Shown piece after piece: positions 25,519 through 34,904 of a stretch of DNA of 60,948 bases. A program made the translations under genes and the position numbers. The notes beneath the pieces were generated by a model, which did no database searches, had not been told where the DNA came from, and saw only the letters and a list, made by a program, of their open reading frames with translations. The stretch lies in the NCBI GenBank assembly GCA_029978705.1, contig JAPOIY010000015.1, forward strand, positions 1-60,948, read 5' to 3'. The DNA comes from Actinomycetota bacterium (GTDB lineage: Bacteria; Actinomycetota; Actinomycetes; S36-B12; GCA-2699445). The number at the start of each line of letters is the position of its first letter. The stretch's first letter is position 1.

Positions 25519-26538
25519 ATGCCCATCGCCACCCCTGAGGTCTACGCCGAGATGCTGGATCGCGCCAAGGCCGGCCAGTTCGCCTACCCGGCGATCAACT
25601 GCACCTCGTCCTCGACCATCATCGCGGCGCTGGAGGGATTCACCCAGGCGGGCAGCGACGGCATCATCCAGTTCTCGTGGGGCGGCGCGCAGTACGCGTC
25701 CGGCTCGTCGAAGGACATGGTCACCGGGGCGGTGGCGCTGGCCGAGTTCGCCAACGTGGTCGCCAAGAACTACCCCGTCAACGTCGCCCTGCACACCGAC
25801 CACTGCCCGCCGCAGCACCTCGACTCCTACATCCGGCCGCTGCTGGATATCTCGACCGAGCGCGTGGCCAACGGCCAGCTTCCGCTGTTCCAGTCCCACA
25901 TGTGGGACGGGTCGGCCGTGCCGCTCGCAGAGAACCTGGACATCGCCGAACCGTTGCTCGAGCAGGCGCACAAGGCCAACATCATCCTCGAGATCGAGAT
26001 CGGTGTCGTCGGAGGCGAGGAGGACGGCGTCGAGGCCAAGCATGACGCGAAACTGTTCTCCACCGAGCAGGACGGCCTGGACACTGCCGCCAAACTGGGC
26101 CTGGGGGAGCGGGGCCGCTACCTGGTCGCGGCGACGTTCGGCAACGTGCACGGCGTCTACAAACCCGGCAACGTCGTCCTCACCCCCAGCATCCTGGACG
26201 ACATCCAGAAGGCCGTCGGCGAGAAGTACGGCAAGGACAAGCCGTTCGACCTCGTGTTCCACGGCGGCTCCGGCTCGCTGCTGTCCGAGATCCGCGAGGC
26301 GCTGGACTACGGCGTCGTCAAGATGAACGTCGACACCGACACCCAGTACGCCTACACCCGTCCGGTGGCCAACCACATGTTCAAGGACTACGACGGCGTG
26401 CTGAAGATCGACGGCGAGGTCGGCAACAAGAAGCAGTACGACCCGCGCGCCTGGGGTCGCGAGGCGGAGGCGGGCATGGCTGCCCGGATCATCGAGGCAT
26501 GCGAGGACCTGCGCAGCGCCGGCACCAAGATGGAGTGA
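25519..26538 (+). CDS. fbaA: Class II fructose-bisphosphate aldolase
   Basis: A 339-residue zinc-dependent aldolase that interconverts fructose 1,6-bisphosphate with dihydroxyacetone phosphate and glyceraldehyde 3-phosphate. LHTDHCPP (91-98) holds a zinc-ligand His and the catalytic Asp. EIEIGVVGGEEDG is the class IIA signature, FGNVHGVYKPG gives a second zinc-ligand His, FHGGSGS a third His and phosphate loop, and MNVDTDTQYAYTRP the substrate-phosphate contact. Length and motifs fit the E. coli FbaA-like class IIA. TAGGAGGACC directly upstream supports the ATG at 25519. It is a single-gene unit here, followed convergently by the monooxygenase gene 6 bp after its stop. Confidence 0.93.
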   Translation: MPIATPEVYAEMLDRAKAGQFAYPAINCTSSSTIIAALEGFTQAGSDGIIQFSWGGAQYASGSSKDMVTGAVALAEFANVVAKNYPVNVALHTDHCPPQHLDSYIRPLLDISTERVANGQLPLFQSHMWDGSAVPLAENLDIAEPLLEQAHKANIILEIEIGVVGGEEDGVEAKHDAKLFSTEQDGLDTAAKLGLGERGRYLVAATFGNVHGVYKPGNVVLTPSILDDIQKAVGEKYGKDKPFDLVFHGGSGSLLSEIREALDYGVVKMNVDTDTQYAYTRPVANHMFKDYDGVLKIDGEVGNKKQYDPRAWGREAEAGMAARIIEACEDLRSAGTKME

Positions 26539-26544
26539 GCTGCT

Positions 26545-27996
26545 TCACCGCGATACCCGGTAGTCCCGCGCGGCCGCCCGCCGGGTCGCCCACCAGTACC
26601 GGGGGGTGCCGTAGCCCCAGTTGGTCGTGATGCGCCCGGCGGCGTCGCGGTACCAGCTGCTCTCCGCCGCCCCCCACACCGTCCGGGACAAGGCCTCACC
26701 CAACTGGGTGTTGAATCGGCGGAACGCTCCTTCCCGCACTTCGACGACGCTGCCGTGGCGGGCCCCGCGCAACAGGGTGACGATGTGGCGCGCCTGGCAC
26801 TCCAGCATGAAGATGATCGAGTTGTGGCCGAGGTTGGTGTTGGGGCCGTACATCATGAAGAAGTTGGGGAAGCCGGGAACACTCACGCCCACGTGGGCGG
26901 CAGCCCCCTGCCGCCAGACGTCATGGAGTTCGCGGCCGTCCCGGCCCACGACCCGCAGGGACGCCAGGAACTCCGTCGAGCGGAAGCCGGTGGCCAGCAC
27001 GAGGCAGTCCACCGGGACCGTGCGCCCGTCACCCAGCACCACCCCCGCCGGGTCGATCCGCGCCACCGGGCTGGTGACGAGGTCGACGTTGTCCCGCGCG
27101 AGGGCGGGGTAGTAGTCGTCGGAGGACAGCACCCGCCGGGCGCCCACCGGGAAGTCCGGGGTCAGGAGGTCCCGCTGACCGGGGTCCGGCACTGCTTCGG
27201 CCAGGTGCCGGTCCACCAGCCGCCGGGCGAGGGAGGCGAACGGGCGCCGGCCGCGCAGGGCCGGGAAGCGGGTCTCGAACGAGGTCCACAACCAGGCCCG
27301 GTAGGCCCGGCGCACCGCGGGCACGGCCAGGACCCGCTGTTCCCACCTCCGGTAGCGGCGGTCGCCGCGCGGAAGGATCCAGTTGGGGGACCGCTGGAAC
27401 ACCGACAGCCGGGCCACCCCGGGGGCCAGGGCCGGCACGATCTGCACCGCACTGGCGGCGGAACCGATGACGCCCACCCGGCGCCCGGTCAGGTCGAGGT
27501 CGGCCGGCCACTGCGACGAGTGACAGACGACTCCGGGGAAGCTCGCCAGGCCGGGGAGGTCGGGCACGGCGGGTCGGGGCAGCTGCCCGACGGCGCTGAC
27601 GACGACGTCCGCACGGATGGTGCGGCCGTCGGTCAGGGTGGCGGTCCACTCGCTCCGGTCGGACGACCACTGCAGGGACGCGACGGCGCAGCCGTACCGG
27701 ATGTGCGGCGAGACCCCGAGCCGGTCGGCGACAGCCGTGAGGTAGGACAGGATCTCGCCCTGCGGGGCGTACCGGCGCTCCCAGCCCGGCGCCGGGGCGA
27801 AGGAGTAGCTGTAGAGGTGGGATGGCACGTCGCAGGCGGCGCCCGGGTAGATGTTGTCGCGCCACGTGCCCCCGAGGGAGTCCTCCTGCTCGAGGATCGT
27901 GAAGGACCGGAGACCGGCCCGCAACAGCAGCGCCCCCAGGCCGATACCGCCGAACCCGGCGCCGATGATCAGCACCGAGGGAGGCCGGGCGGTCAT
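26545..27996 (-). CDS. Flavin-binding monooxygenase, type I Baeyer-Villiger-like
   Basis: A 483-residue FAD- and NADPH-dependent monooxygenase. It has two Rossmann motifs (GAGFGGIG, 12-19, and VGVIGSAASA, 174-183). Between them is the Baeyer-Villiger fingerprint FxGxxxHxxxW: F153, G155, H159, W163. GGTWRDNIYPGAACDVPSHLYSYSF is the usual family block after the FAD site, and the late ATGFRSTEF motif is present. Such enzymes insert oxygen beside ketones (steroids, cyclic or aryl ketones). A longer frame begins at 28158, but the ATG at 27996 follows TACTGT by 6 bases and starts the conserved sequence cleanly. The substrate is unknown. Confidence 0.88.
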   Translation of the reverse strand: MTARPPSVLIIGAGFGGIGLGALLLRAGLRSFTILEQEDSLGGTWRDNIYPGAACDVPSHLYSYSFAPAPGWERRYAPQGEILSYLTAVADRLGVSPHIRYGCAVASLQWSSDRSEWTATLTDGRTIRADVVVSAVGQLPRPAVPDLPGLASFPGVVCHSSQWPADLDLTGRRVGVIGSAASAVQIVPALAPGVARLSVFQRSPNWILPRGDRRYRRWEQRVLAVPAVRRAYRAWLWTSFETRFPALRGRRPFASLARRLVDRHLAEAVPDPGQRDLLTPDFPVGARRVLSSDDYYPALARDNVDLVTSPVARIDPAGVVLGDGRTVPVDCLVLATGFRSTEFLASLRVVGRDGRELHDVWRQGAAAHVGVSVPGFPNFFMMYGPNTNLGHNSIIFMLECQARHIVTLLRGARHGSVVEVREGAFRRFNTQLGEALSRTVWGAAESSWYRDAAGRITTNWGYGTPRYWWATRRAAARDYRVSR

Positions 27997-28002
27997 GCCG
28001 TC

Positions 28003-28008
28003 ACAGTA
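28003..28008 (-). promoter_or_regulatory. -10 hexamer TACTGT of a leaderless promoter
   Basis: On the minus strand TACTGT ends 6 bases before the monooxygenase ATG at 27996, which decides that start over longer in-frame options. Confidence 0.55.
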
Positions 28009-28039
28009 GGCGGCGGCCGGGGTGGACGCGGCCACGTAG

Positions 28040-29392
<1,353 letters not shown>

Positions 29393-29426
29393 CCCGGGCG
29401 GCTTCCCCCATCCCGCCACGGTCTGC

Positions 29427-29432
29427 GAGGAT
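29427..29432 (+). promoter_or_regulatory. -10-like hexamer GAGGAT, leaderless spacing (weak)
   Basis: GAGGAT ends 6 bases before the ATG at 29439; it keeps A2 and T6 of the consensus. Confidence 0.35.
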
Positions 29433-29438
29433 CGGGAC

Positions 29439-29861
29439 ATGCAGACCGATCCCCGCAACGGTATGGAGATTCTCGGTGACGAGGAGTGCTGGGAGTTGTT
29501 GTCCGCCGAGGTCGTCGGCCGACTGGCGGTGGCCCCCGGTGGGCGTCCCGACATCTTCCCGCTGAACTATGTGGTCCGCGACGGAAAAGTCCTCTTCCGT
29601 ACCGCGGAGGGGTCGAAGCTTGCCTCGCTGGCCGTGAACCAGGCGGTGGCGTTCGAGGTGGACGGCCTGGAGACCGACCAGAACCTCGCCTGGAGCGTGG
29701 TAGTGCTCGGCACCGCGCGCGTGGTGGAGTCCGACGACGAGGCCGCGCTCCTGGAGGAGGTCCCCCTGTTCCCGTGGAACACGGCCCCCAAGTACCACTT
29801 CATCGAGATCGCGCCCACCCAGGTGACGGGACGGCGCTTCGTTGCGGAAGGGCGGCAGTGA
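29439..29861 (+). CDS. Pyridoxamine 5'-phosphate oxidase (PPOX)-fold flavin-binding protein
   Basis: A 140-residue single-domain split-barrel protein. EILGDEECWELLSAEVVGRLAV, DIFPLNYVVRDGKVLFRTAEGSK and NQAVAFEVDG follow the pattern of small PPOX-family proteins that bind FMN or F420 and include nitroimidazole-reductase-like and heme-handling members. This group is common in Actinobacteria and usually annotated only as 'pyridoxamine 5'-phosphate oxidase family'; vitamin B6 synthesis is not implied. Its stop overlaps the purD start (GTGA), so it is co-translated with a purine enzyme, but the link in function is unclear. Confidence 0.82.
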   Translation: MQTDPRNGMEILGDEECWELLSAEVVGRLAVAPGGRPDIFPLNYVVRDGKVLFRTAEGSKLASLAVNQAVAFEVDGLETDQNLAWSVVVLGTARVVESDDEAALLEEVPLFPWNTAPKYHFIEIAPTQVTGRRFVAEGRQ

Positions 29862-31108
29862 AGGTCCTCGTCGTCGGGTCCGGGGCGCGGGAACACGCCC
29901 TCGTCAAGAGTCTGCTCGCTGACTCCGCGGTCACTCAGGTGGTGTGCGCGCCGGGTAACGCGGGCATCGCCGAGGACTGCGTCCGGCTGTCCGTCGATGT
30001 GGCCGACCCCCAGGCGGTCGCCGACCTGGCGGAGCGGGTCGCCCCCGACCTGGTGGTGATCGGACCGGAACTGCCCCTGGTCAACGGAGCCGCCGACGCG
30101 GTCCGGGCCCGCGGTTTTCGCTGTTTCGGGCCGTCCGCCGAGGCCGCTCTGCTCGAGGGGAGCAAAGCCTTCGCGAAGCAGATCATGGCCGCCGCCGAGG
30201 TCCCGACCGCTCGCAGTGTCACCTGTGTCGGAAGTGATCAGGTGACCGAGGCACTGGACCGGTTCGGCGCCCCGTACGTCGTCAAGGACGATGGGCTGGC
30301 GGCGGGGAAGGGCGTCGTGGTCACCGACGACCGCGACGACGCCATCGCCCACGCCCGCCACTGCCTCGTGCGCGGCGGCCAAGTGGTCGTCGAGGAGTAC
30401 CTGGACGGCCCGGAGATCTCGCTGTTCGTGCTCACCGACGGCACGTCGGCGGTCCCCCTGCTGCCGGCCCAGGACCACAAGCGGGTGGGGGACGGCGACA
30501 CCGGTCCCAACACGGGCGGGATGGGTGCCTACACGCCGCTGCCGTGGGGCCCGGAAGACCTCGTGGACCAGATCATGACGCACGTCGCGCAACCAGTCAT
30601 CGCGGAGATGGCGGCGCGCGGTACCCCCTTCTCGGGTGTCCTCTACTGCGGCTTGGCGCTGACCCGGCACGGCCTGCGGGTGGTGGAGTTCAACGCCCGG
30701 TTCGGCGACCCGGAGATCCAGGCGGTGCTGCGGCTGCTGGCGAGCCCCATCAGCCCGTTGCTCACGGCCGTGGCGGACGGCACGCTCGCGGACTGCCCGC
30801 CGCTGGCTTGGCGCGACGGGTCCGCGGTGTGTGTGGTCGTCGCGGCGCAGGGCTACCCCGGTGATGTGATCACCGGCGACCCGGTGACCGGCATCGACCG
30901 GGCCGAGGAGGTCCCCGGGGTGTCCGTCGTCCACGCCGGCACGGCCTTGCAGGACGGCGGAGTCGTGACGTCGGGCGGCCGGGTTCTGTCGGTGACGGCT
31001 GTCGGGGACGACCTCGCGGAAGCACTCGGGCGGGCCTACGACGGGGTCGCCCGGATCGACATCCGCGGCAGCCACTACCGCCATGACATCGGCAGCCGCG
31101 CGGGCTGA
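29858..31108 (+). CDS. purD: Phosphoribosylamine-glycine ligase (GAR synthetase)
   Basis: A 416-residue ATP-grasp enzyme joining 5-phosphoribosylamine and glycine. It begins with VLVVGSGAREHAL, the hallmark PurD N-terminus, and carries SKAFAKQIM, YVVKDDGLAAGKGV, the ATP-grasp block QDHKRVGDGDTGPNTGGMGAY and FNARFGDPEIQAV with metal ligands. All are intact. The GTG start overlaps the stop of the PPOX gene. purB follows 35 bp later with its own promoter-like hexamer, so purD may be transcribed both from upstream and with purB. Confidence 0.95.
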   Translation: MKVLVVGSGAREHALVKSLLADSAVTQVVCAPGNAGIAEDCVRLSVDVADPQAVADLAERVAPDLVVIGPELPLVNGAADAVRARGFRCFGPSAEAALLEGSKAFAKQIMAAAEVPTARSVTCVGSDQVTEALDRFGAPYVVKDDGLAAGKGVVVTDDRDDAIAHARHCLVRGGQVVVEEYLDGPEISLFVLTDGTSAVPLLPAQDHKRVGDGDTGPNTGGMGAYTPLPWGPEDLVDQIMTHVAQPVIAEMAARGTPFSGVLYCGLALTRHGLRVVEFNARFGDPEIQAVLRLLASPISPLLTAVADGTLADCPPLAWRDGSAVCVVVAAQGYPGDVITGDPVTGIDRAEEVPGVSVVHAGTALQDGGVVTSGGRVLSVTAVGDDLAEALGRAYDGVARIDIRGSHYRHDIGSRAG

Positions 31109-31131
31109 GGCGCCCCGCGGCGTCACGATGG

Positions 31132-31137
31132 GATGAT
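31132..31137 (+). promoter_or_regulatory. -10-like hexamer GATGAT, leaderless spacing
   Basis: GATGAT ends 6 bases before the purB GTG at 31144, in the short purD-purB gap. Confidence 0.4.
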
Positions 31138-31143
31138 GGGGGC

Positions 31144-32571
31144 GTGAGTTCTTCGCGTATCGGCAATGTCCTGGCCCAGCGCTACGCCTCCGACGACATC
31201 GCCGCCCTCTGGTCCCCCGAACACAAGATCGCGCTGGAGCGGCGTCTCTGGCTGGCCGTGCTCACCGCCCAGCAGGACCTCGGAGTCCCCGTCCCGAAGG
31301 GTGTCGCTGCCGACTACGAGAAGGTCGTCGACGTCATCGACCTGGATTCGATCGCGGCCCGGGAACGGGTCACGAAGCACGACGTGAAGGCCCGCATCGA
31401 GGAGTTCAACGCCCTCGCGGGACACGAGCACGTCCACAAGGGCATGACGAGCCGCGACCTCACCGAGAACGTCGAACAGATGCAGGTGCGCGACTCGCTG
31501 CGCATCGTGCGCGGCAAGGCGGTGGCTGCGCTGGCCATGCTGGCGGACCTGGCGGCGACCTACCGGGACCTGCCGATGGCGGGTCGTTCCCACAACGTCG
31601 CCGCGCAGATGACGACCCTCGGCAAACGTTTCGCCTCGGCCGCCGACGAGTTGCTCGTGGCCGTCGAGCGCCTCGACCATCTGCTCGACCGCTACCCGTT
31701 GCGTGGCGTCAAAGGGCCGATGGGTACGGCCCAGGACATGCTCGACCTCCTCGGCGACGACCCCACCAAGCTGGCCCGGCTCGAGGAGGAGGGGGCGCGC
31801 TACCTGGGCTTCGACCGGGTTCTCGACTCGGTCGGTCAGGTGTACCCGAGGTCGCTCGACGGCGACGTGGTGAGCGCGCTGGTGCAGTTGGCTGCGGCAC
31901 CGGCCAGCCTGGCCACAACGGTGCGGTTGATGGCCGGCCACGAACTGGCGACCGAGGGGTTCCAGCCCGGGCAGGTGGGATCCTCCGCCATGCCGCACAA
32001 GATGAACGCCCGGTCGTGTGAGCGGGTCAACGGCTTCATGGTTCTGCTGCGCGGCTACAACACGATGGCCGCCGATCTGGCAGGCAGCCAGTGGAACGAG
32101 GGGGACGTCTCCTGCTCGGTGGTGCGCCGCGTGATGCTGCCCGACTCCTTCTTCACCGTCGACGGCCTGTTCGAGACGTTCCTGACCGTCCTCGGCGGCT
32201 TCGGGGCCTTCCCCGCCGTCATCGGTGAGGAACGCGACCGCTATCTGCCGTTCCTCGCCAGCACCAAGGTCCTCATGGCAGCAGTCCGCAACGGAGTCGG
32301 CCGCGAGAGCGCCCACGAGGCGATCAAAGAGAACGCGGTCGGCGTCGCGCTGGCCATGCGGGAGCAGGGTGCGCCCAACGATCTGCTCGACCGGCTCGCG
32401 AACGACCCCCGTCTGGGGCTGTCCCGCGCCGACCTGACCGCAGCCCTCGCCGAGCCGCTGTCCTTCACCGGGGCCAGTGGGGCCCAGGTGGACGCGGTGA
32501 TCGCCCGGGTCGCCGCCCTGGTGGCGACGGATCCGGCTGCGGCGGGCTACCGGCCAGGCGACATCCTCTGA
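31144..32571 (+). CDS. purB: Adenylosuccinate lyase
   Basis: A 475-residue fumarase/aspartase-superfamily enzyme acting twice in purine synthesis: SAICAR to AICAR, and adenylosuccinate to [28 protein letters not shown] and [13 protein letters not shown] are PurB blocks, and the flexible signature loop reads [17 protein letters not shown] with the catalytic Ser. The family loop normally reads PHKxNP; here the Pro after Asn is Ala, a mild deviation. The length is typical of the longer actinobacterial PurB. It is followed after 2 bp by the ASCH-purC fusion, clearly one operon. Confidence 0.94.
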   Translation: MSSSRIGNVLAQRYASDDIAALWSPEHKIALERRLWLAVLTAQQDLGVPVPKGVAADYEKVVDVIDLDSIAARERVTKHDVKARIEEFNALAGHEHVHKGMTSRDLTENVEQMQVRDSLRIVRGKAVAALAMLADLAATYRDLPMAGRSHNVAAQMTTLGKRFASAADELLVAVERLDHLLDRYPLRGVKGPMGTAQDMLDLLGDDPTKLARLEEEGARYLGFDRVLDSVGQVYPRSLDGDVVSALVQLAAAPASLATTVRLMAGHELATEGFQPGQVGSSAMPHKMNARSCERVNGFMVLLRGYNTMAADLAGSQWNEGDVSCSVVRRVMLPDSFFTVDGLFETFLTVLGGFGAFPAVIGEERDRYLPFLASTKVLMAAVRNGVGRESAHEAIKENAVGVALAMREQGAPNDLLDRLANDPRLGLSRADLTAALAEPLSFTGASGAQVDAVIARVAALVATDPAAAGYRPGDIL

Positions 32572-32573
32572 CC

Positions 32574-33842
32574 ATGACCGCCCCGCGCCCCCTCGAACTC
32601 GCCGCCCCGGGCCCGTCCCGGGAACACCTCAACCGGCTCGTGCTGACCGGGGCCAAGGTCGCGGACCTCCGCCTTGCCAGTGATGCGCCACCCCCGCGCG
32701 TGGGCGACGACCTCACCCTCGTCGGGAACGCCGGCGAACCGGCGGCCCGGGTCCGTGTCGCTGCTGTCGACCGGGTCCGGCTGGGGGACGTGACCTGGGC
32801 GCAGGTGGAGGCCGAAGGTGAAGGCTTCGCCTCCGTCGCGGACTGGCGCCGGCAACACGAGCAGGTGTGGCGGGCTGCCGGGGAGGCACCGGGCGACACC
32901 ACCGAACTCATGTGGACCCGGTTCCACGTGGTCTCCCCCCGGCCGGTCCTCCCGCCGCGGCCGACCGCCGGCGACCTGGAACTGCCCGAGGGCTACCGCC
33001 ATGTATACGGCGGTAAGGTCCGGGACCTGTTCCGGACCCCGGACGGGGACGTGCTCGTAGTCGCCAGCGACCGAATCTCGGCCTACGACTGGGTGCTGCC
33101 GACGACGATCCCCGACAAGGGTCGTGTCCTCAACCGGATGAGTCTGTGGTGGTTCGACCGGCTGGCGGACCTGGTCCCCAATCATGTCGTCAGCACCGCC
33201 ACCCCGGGCCTGGTCGGCGATCGCGGAGTCGTGTGCCGGGAACTGGAGATGCTCCCGGTGGAATGTGTCGTGCGCGGGTACCTGACCGGATCCGGGCTGG
33301 CCGACTACCGGGCGACCGGGCAGGTCTGCGGCAACGCGCTGCCCCCCGGCCTGGATGAGGCGTCGCGCCTACCCACGTCCCTGTTCACGCCCGCGACCAA
33401 GGCCGCGGTCGGCGACCACGACGAGAACGTGGACTTCGACCGGGTCGTGGCGGAGGTGGGGCCGCAACTCGCCGCGGACCTGCGGGACACCAGCCTCGCC
33501 GTCTACGCGCGCGCCGAGGAGGTCACCCGGGCACGCGGCATCATCCTGGCGGACACCAAGTTCGAGTTCGGGAGGGATCCCGGCGGGCCCGGCATCCTCC
33601 TGGCCGACGAGGTGCTGACCCCCGACTCCTCCCGCTACTGGGCCGCCGCCGGGTGGCGCCCGGGGGCGCCCCAGCCCTCCTTCGACAAGCAGTACGTGCG
33701 CGACTGGCTGACCTCCCCCGAGTCCGGCTGGGACCGCGCGGCGGACACCCCACCACCACCGCTGCCGCCCGAGGTCGTGGCCCGCACCCGCGCCAAGTAC
33801 CTCGAGGCCTACGAACTGATCACCGGCGAGACGTTCCCCTGA
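32574..33842 (+). CDS. purC: ASCH domain - SAICAR synthetase fusion
   Basis: A 422-residue protein with two parts in one uninterrupted frame. Residues ~137-422 are a full SAICAR synthetase joining CAIR and aspartate (GGKVRDLF 146-153 as ATP-binding strand, [20 protein letters not shown] 165-184, and late DTKFEFG). Residues ~15-120 are not part of ordinary PurC (about 290 residues). They match the ASCH pattern: [21 protein letters not shown], then [24 protein letters not shown] domains bind RNA or nucleoside-like ligands. The usual Thr of the GxKxxT motif is Asp here. A Pro-rich linker ([10 protein letters not shown]) joins them. The start is ATG 2 bp after purB. An internal GTG at the VVSPRP linker could give PurC alone. 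Confidence 0.9.
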   Translation: MTAPRPLELAAPGPSREHLNRLVLTGAKVADLRLASDAPPPRVGDDLTLVGNAGEPAARVRVAAVDRVRLGDVTWAQVEAEGEGFASVADWRRQHEQVWRAAGEAPGDTTELMWTRFHVVSPRPVLPPRPTAGDLELPEGYRHVYGGKVRDLFRTPDGDVLVVASDRISAYDWVLPTTIPDKGRVLNRMSLWWFDRLADLVPNHVVSTATPGLVGDRGVVCRELEMLPVECVVRGYLTGSGLADYRATGQVCGNALPPGLDEASRLPTSLFTPATKAAVGDHDENVDFDRVVAEVGPQLAADLRDTSLAVYARAEEVTRARGIILADTKFEFGRDPGGPGILLADEVLTPDSSRYWAAAGWRPGAPQPSFDKQYVRDWLTSPESGWDRAADTPPPPLPPEVVARTRAKYLEAYELITGETFP

Positions 33843-33860
33843 CCCGGACCGGACCGCCCC

Positions 33861-33866
33861 TATGAT
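33861..33866 (+). promoter_or_regulatory. -10 hexamer TATGAT upstream of purS
   Basis: TATGAT lies 54 bases before the purS GTG. It implies a ~45-nt leader containing the hairpin at 33889-33904 and the ribosome-binding site ACAGGAG. Confidence 0.5.
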
Positions 33867-33888
33867 GAGGGCGCACCACCATCGACCT

Positions 33889-33904
33889 GTCGAGCCGTCT
33901 CGAC
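33889..33904 (+). promoter_or_regulatory. Leader hairpin just before the purS ribosome-binding site
   Basis: GTCGAG and CTCGAC pair around a CCGU loop, and the stem ends 2 bases before ACAGGAG (33907-33913). A longer alternative pairs CCTGTC (33886-33891) with GACAGG (33906-33911), which would mask part of the ribosome-binding site. A switch affecting purS translation is possible but is inference. Confidence 0.4.
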
Positions 33905-33920
33905 GGACAGGAGAGCCGAC

Positions 33921-34172
33921 GTGGCCCGCGTTGTCGTGGACGTCATGCTGAAGCCCGAGATCCTGGATCCGCAGGGCCGCGCGGTGCAGGGGGCGCTGAC
34001 CCGGCTGGGACTCGCCGGCGTGAGCGACGTGCGGCAGGGAAAACGCTTCGAGATCACCCTCGACGGTGACCTGGACGCCGACCGCGAGACCGTGCTCAAC
34101 CGGCTGGCCGAGGAACTCCTGGCCAACCCGGTGATCGAGGATTTCACCGTCCGGGTGGCGGAGCAGGCGTGA
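33921..34172 (+). CDS. purS: Phosphoribosylformylglycinamidine synthase subunit PurS
   Basis: An 83-residue subunit that bridges PurL and PurQ in the three-part FGAM synthase of Gram-positive bacteria and archaea. [17 protein letters not shown] is the signature N-terminus, [17 protein letters not shown] follows, and [11 protein letters not shown] ends it, matching the family's usual ~80 residues. ACAGGAG precedes the GTG. Its last bases overlap the purQ start (GTGA), fitting the 1:1 need of the two subunits. The -10-like TATGAT and leader upstream suggest it begins a new transcript after purC. Confidence 0.95.
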   Translation: MARVVVDVMLKPEILDPQGRAVQGALTRLGLAGVSDVRQGKRFEITLDGDLDADRETVLNRLAEELLANPVIEDFTVRVAEQA

Positions 34173-34843
34173 CGAAGATCGGGGTCATCACCTTTCCGGG
34201 GTCGCTCGACGACGGCGACGTGCAGCGTGCCGTCCGGGTCGCGGGCGCCGAGCCCGTGCCGCTGTGGCACGCCGCGACGACGATCGGCGAGGTGGACGCG
34301 GTCGTCGTCCCGGGCGGATTCTCGTACGGCGACTACCTGCGGTGCGGCGCGATCGCCCGCTTCGCGCCGATCATGGCCGACGTCGTGCACCACGCGGGGG
34401 ACGGGCTGCCGGTGCTCGGGATCTGCAACGGCTTCCAGATCCTGTGCGAGACCCACCTCCTGCCGGGGGTCCTGACCCGCAACGAGTCTCTGCATTACGT
34501 CTGCCGCGACCAGGCGCTGACCGTCGAGCGCACGGACACCGCCTGGACGAACGAGTACGAGACGGGGGACCGGATCGTTATCCCCGTCAAACACGGCGAG
34601 GGCCGTTACGTGGCCGACGACGCGACGCTCGACTGGCTGGAGGGGGAGGGACTGGTGGTGGTGCGCTACGCGGACGGCAACCCCAACGGGTCCTTCCGGG
34701 ACATCGCGGGCATCTCCAACGAGGCGGGCAACGTCGTAGGTCTCATGCCGCACCCGGAACACGCCGTCGAGGACCTGACCGGCACGCCCGGCACCGACGG
34801 GCTGCGGTTCTTCACCTCCGCCCTGCAGTCGCTCGTCGGTTAG
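34169..34843 (+). CDS. purQ: Phosphoribosylformylglycinamidine synthase subunit PurQ (glutaminase)
   Basis: A 224-residue class I glutamine amidotransferase that supplies ammonia to PurL. The nucleophile is C86 in [10 protein letters not shown]; the catalytic His and Glu are in [12 protein letters not shown] near the C-terminus. [15 protein letters not shown] and [15 protein letters not shown] are PurQ-specific blocks. It starts at GTG overlapping purS and is followed by purL after 61 bp, a gap that contains another promoter-like hexamer. Confidence 0.95.
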   Translation: MTKIGVITFPGSLDDGDVQRAVRVAGAEPVPLWHAATTIGEVDAVVVPGGFSYGDYLRCGAIARFAPIMADVVHHAGDGLPVLGICNGFQILCETHLLPGVLTRNESLHYVCRDQALTVERTDTAWTNEYETGDRIVIPVKHGEGRYVADDATLDWLEGEGLVVVRYADGNPNGSFRDIAGISNEAGNVVGLMPHPEHAVEDLTGTPGTDGLRFFTSALQSLVG

Positions 34844-34874
34844 GGGGCCGACCGATCCGTTCCGCCCGCACCCA

Positions 34875-34880
34875 TAAACT
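34875..34880 (+). promoter_or_regulatory. -10 hexamer TAAACT upstream of purL
   Basis: TAAACT lies 24 bases before the purL ATG; GAAGGG (34892-34897) serves as ribosome-binding site. purL may thus also be transcribed on its own. Confidence 0.45.
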
Positions 34881-34904
34881 GAGGTCCCGACGAAGGGTTC
34901 CCGC

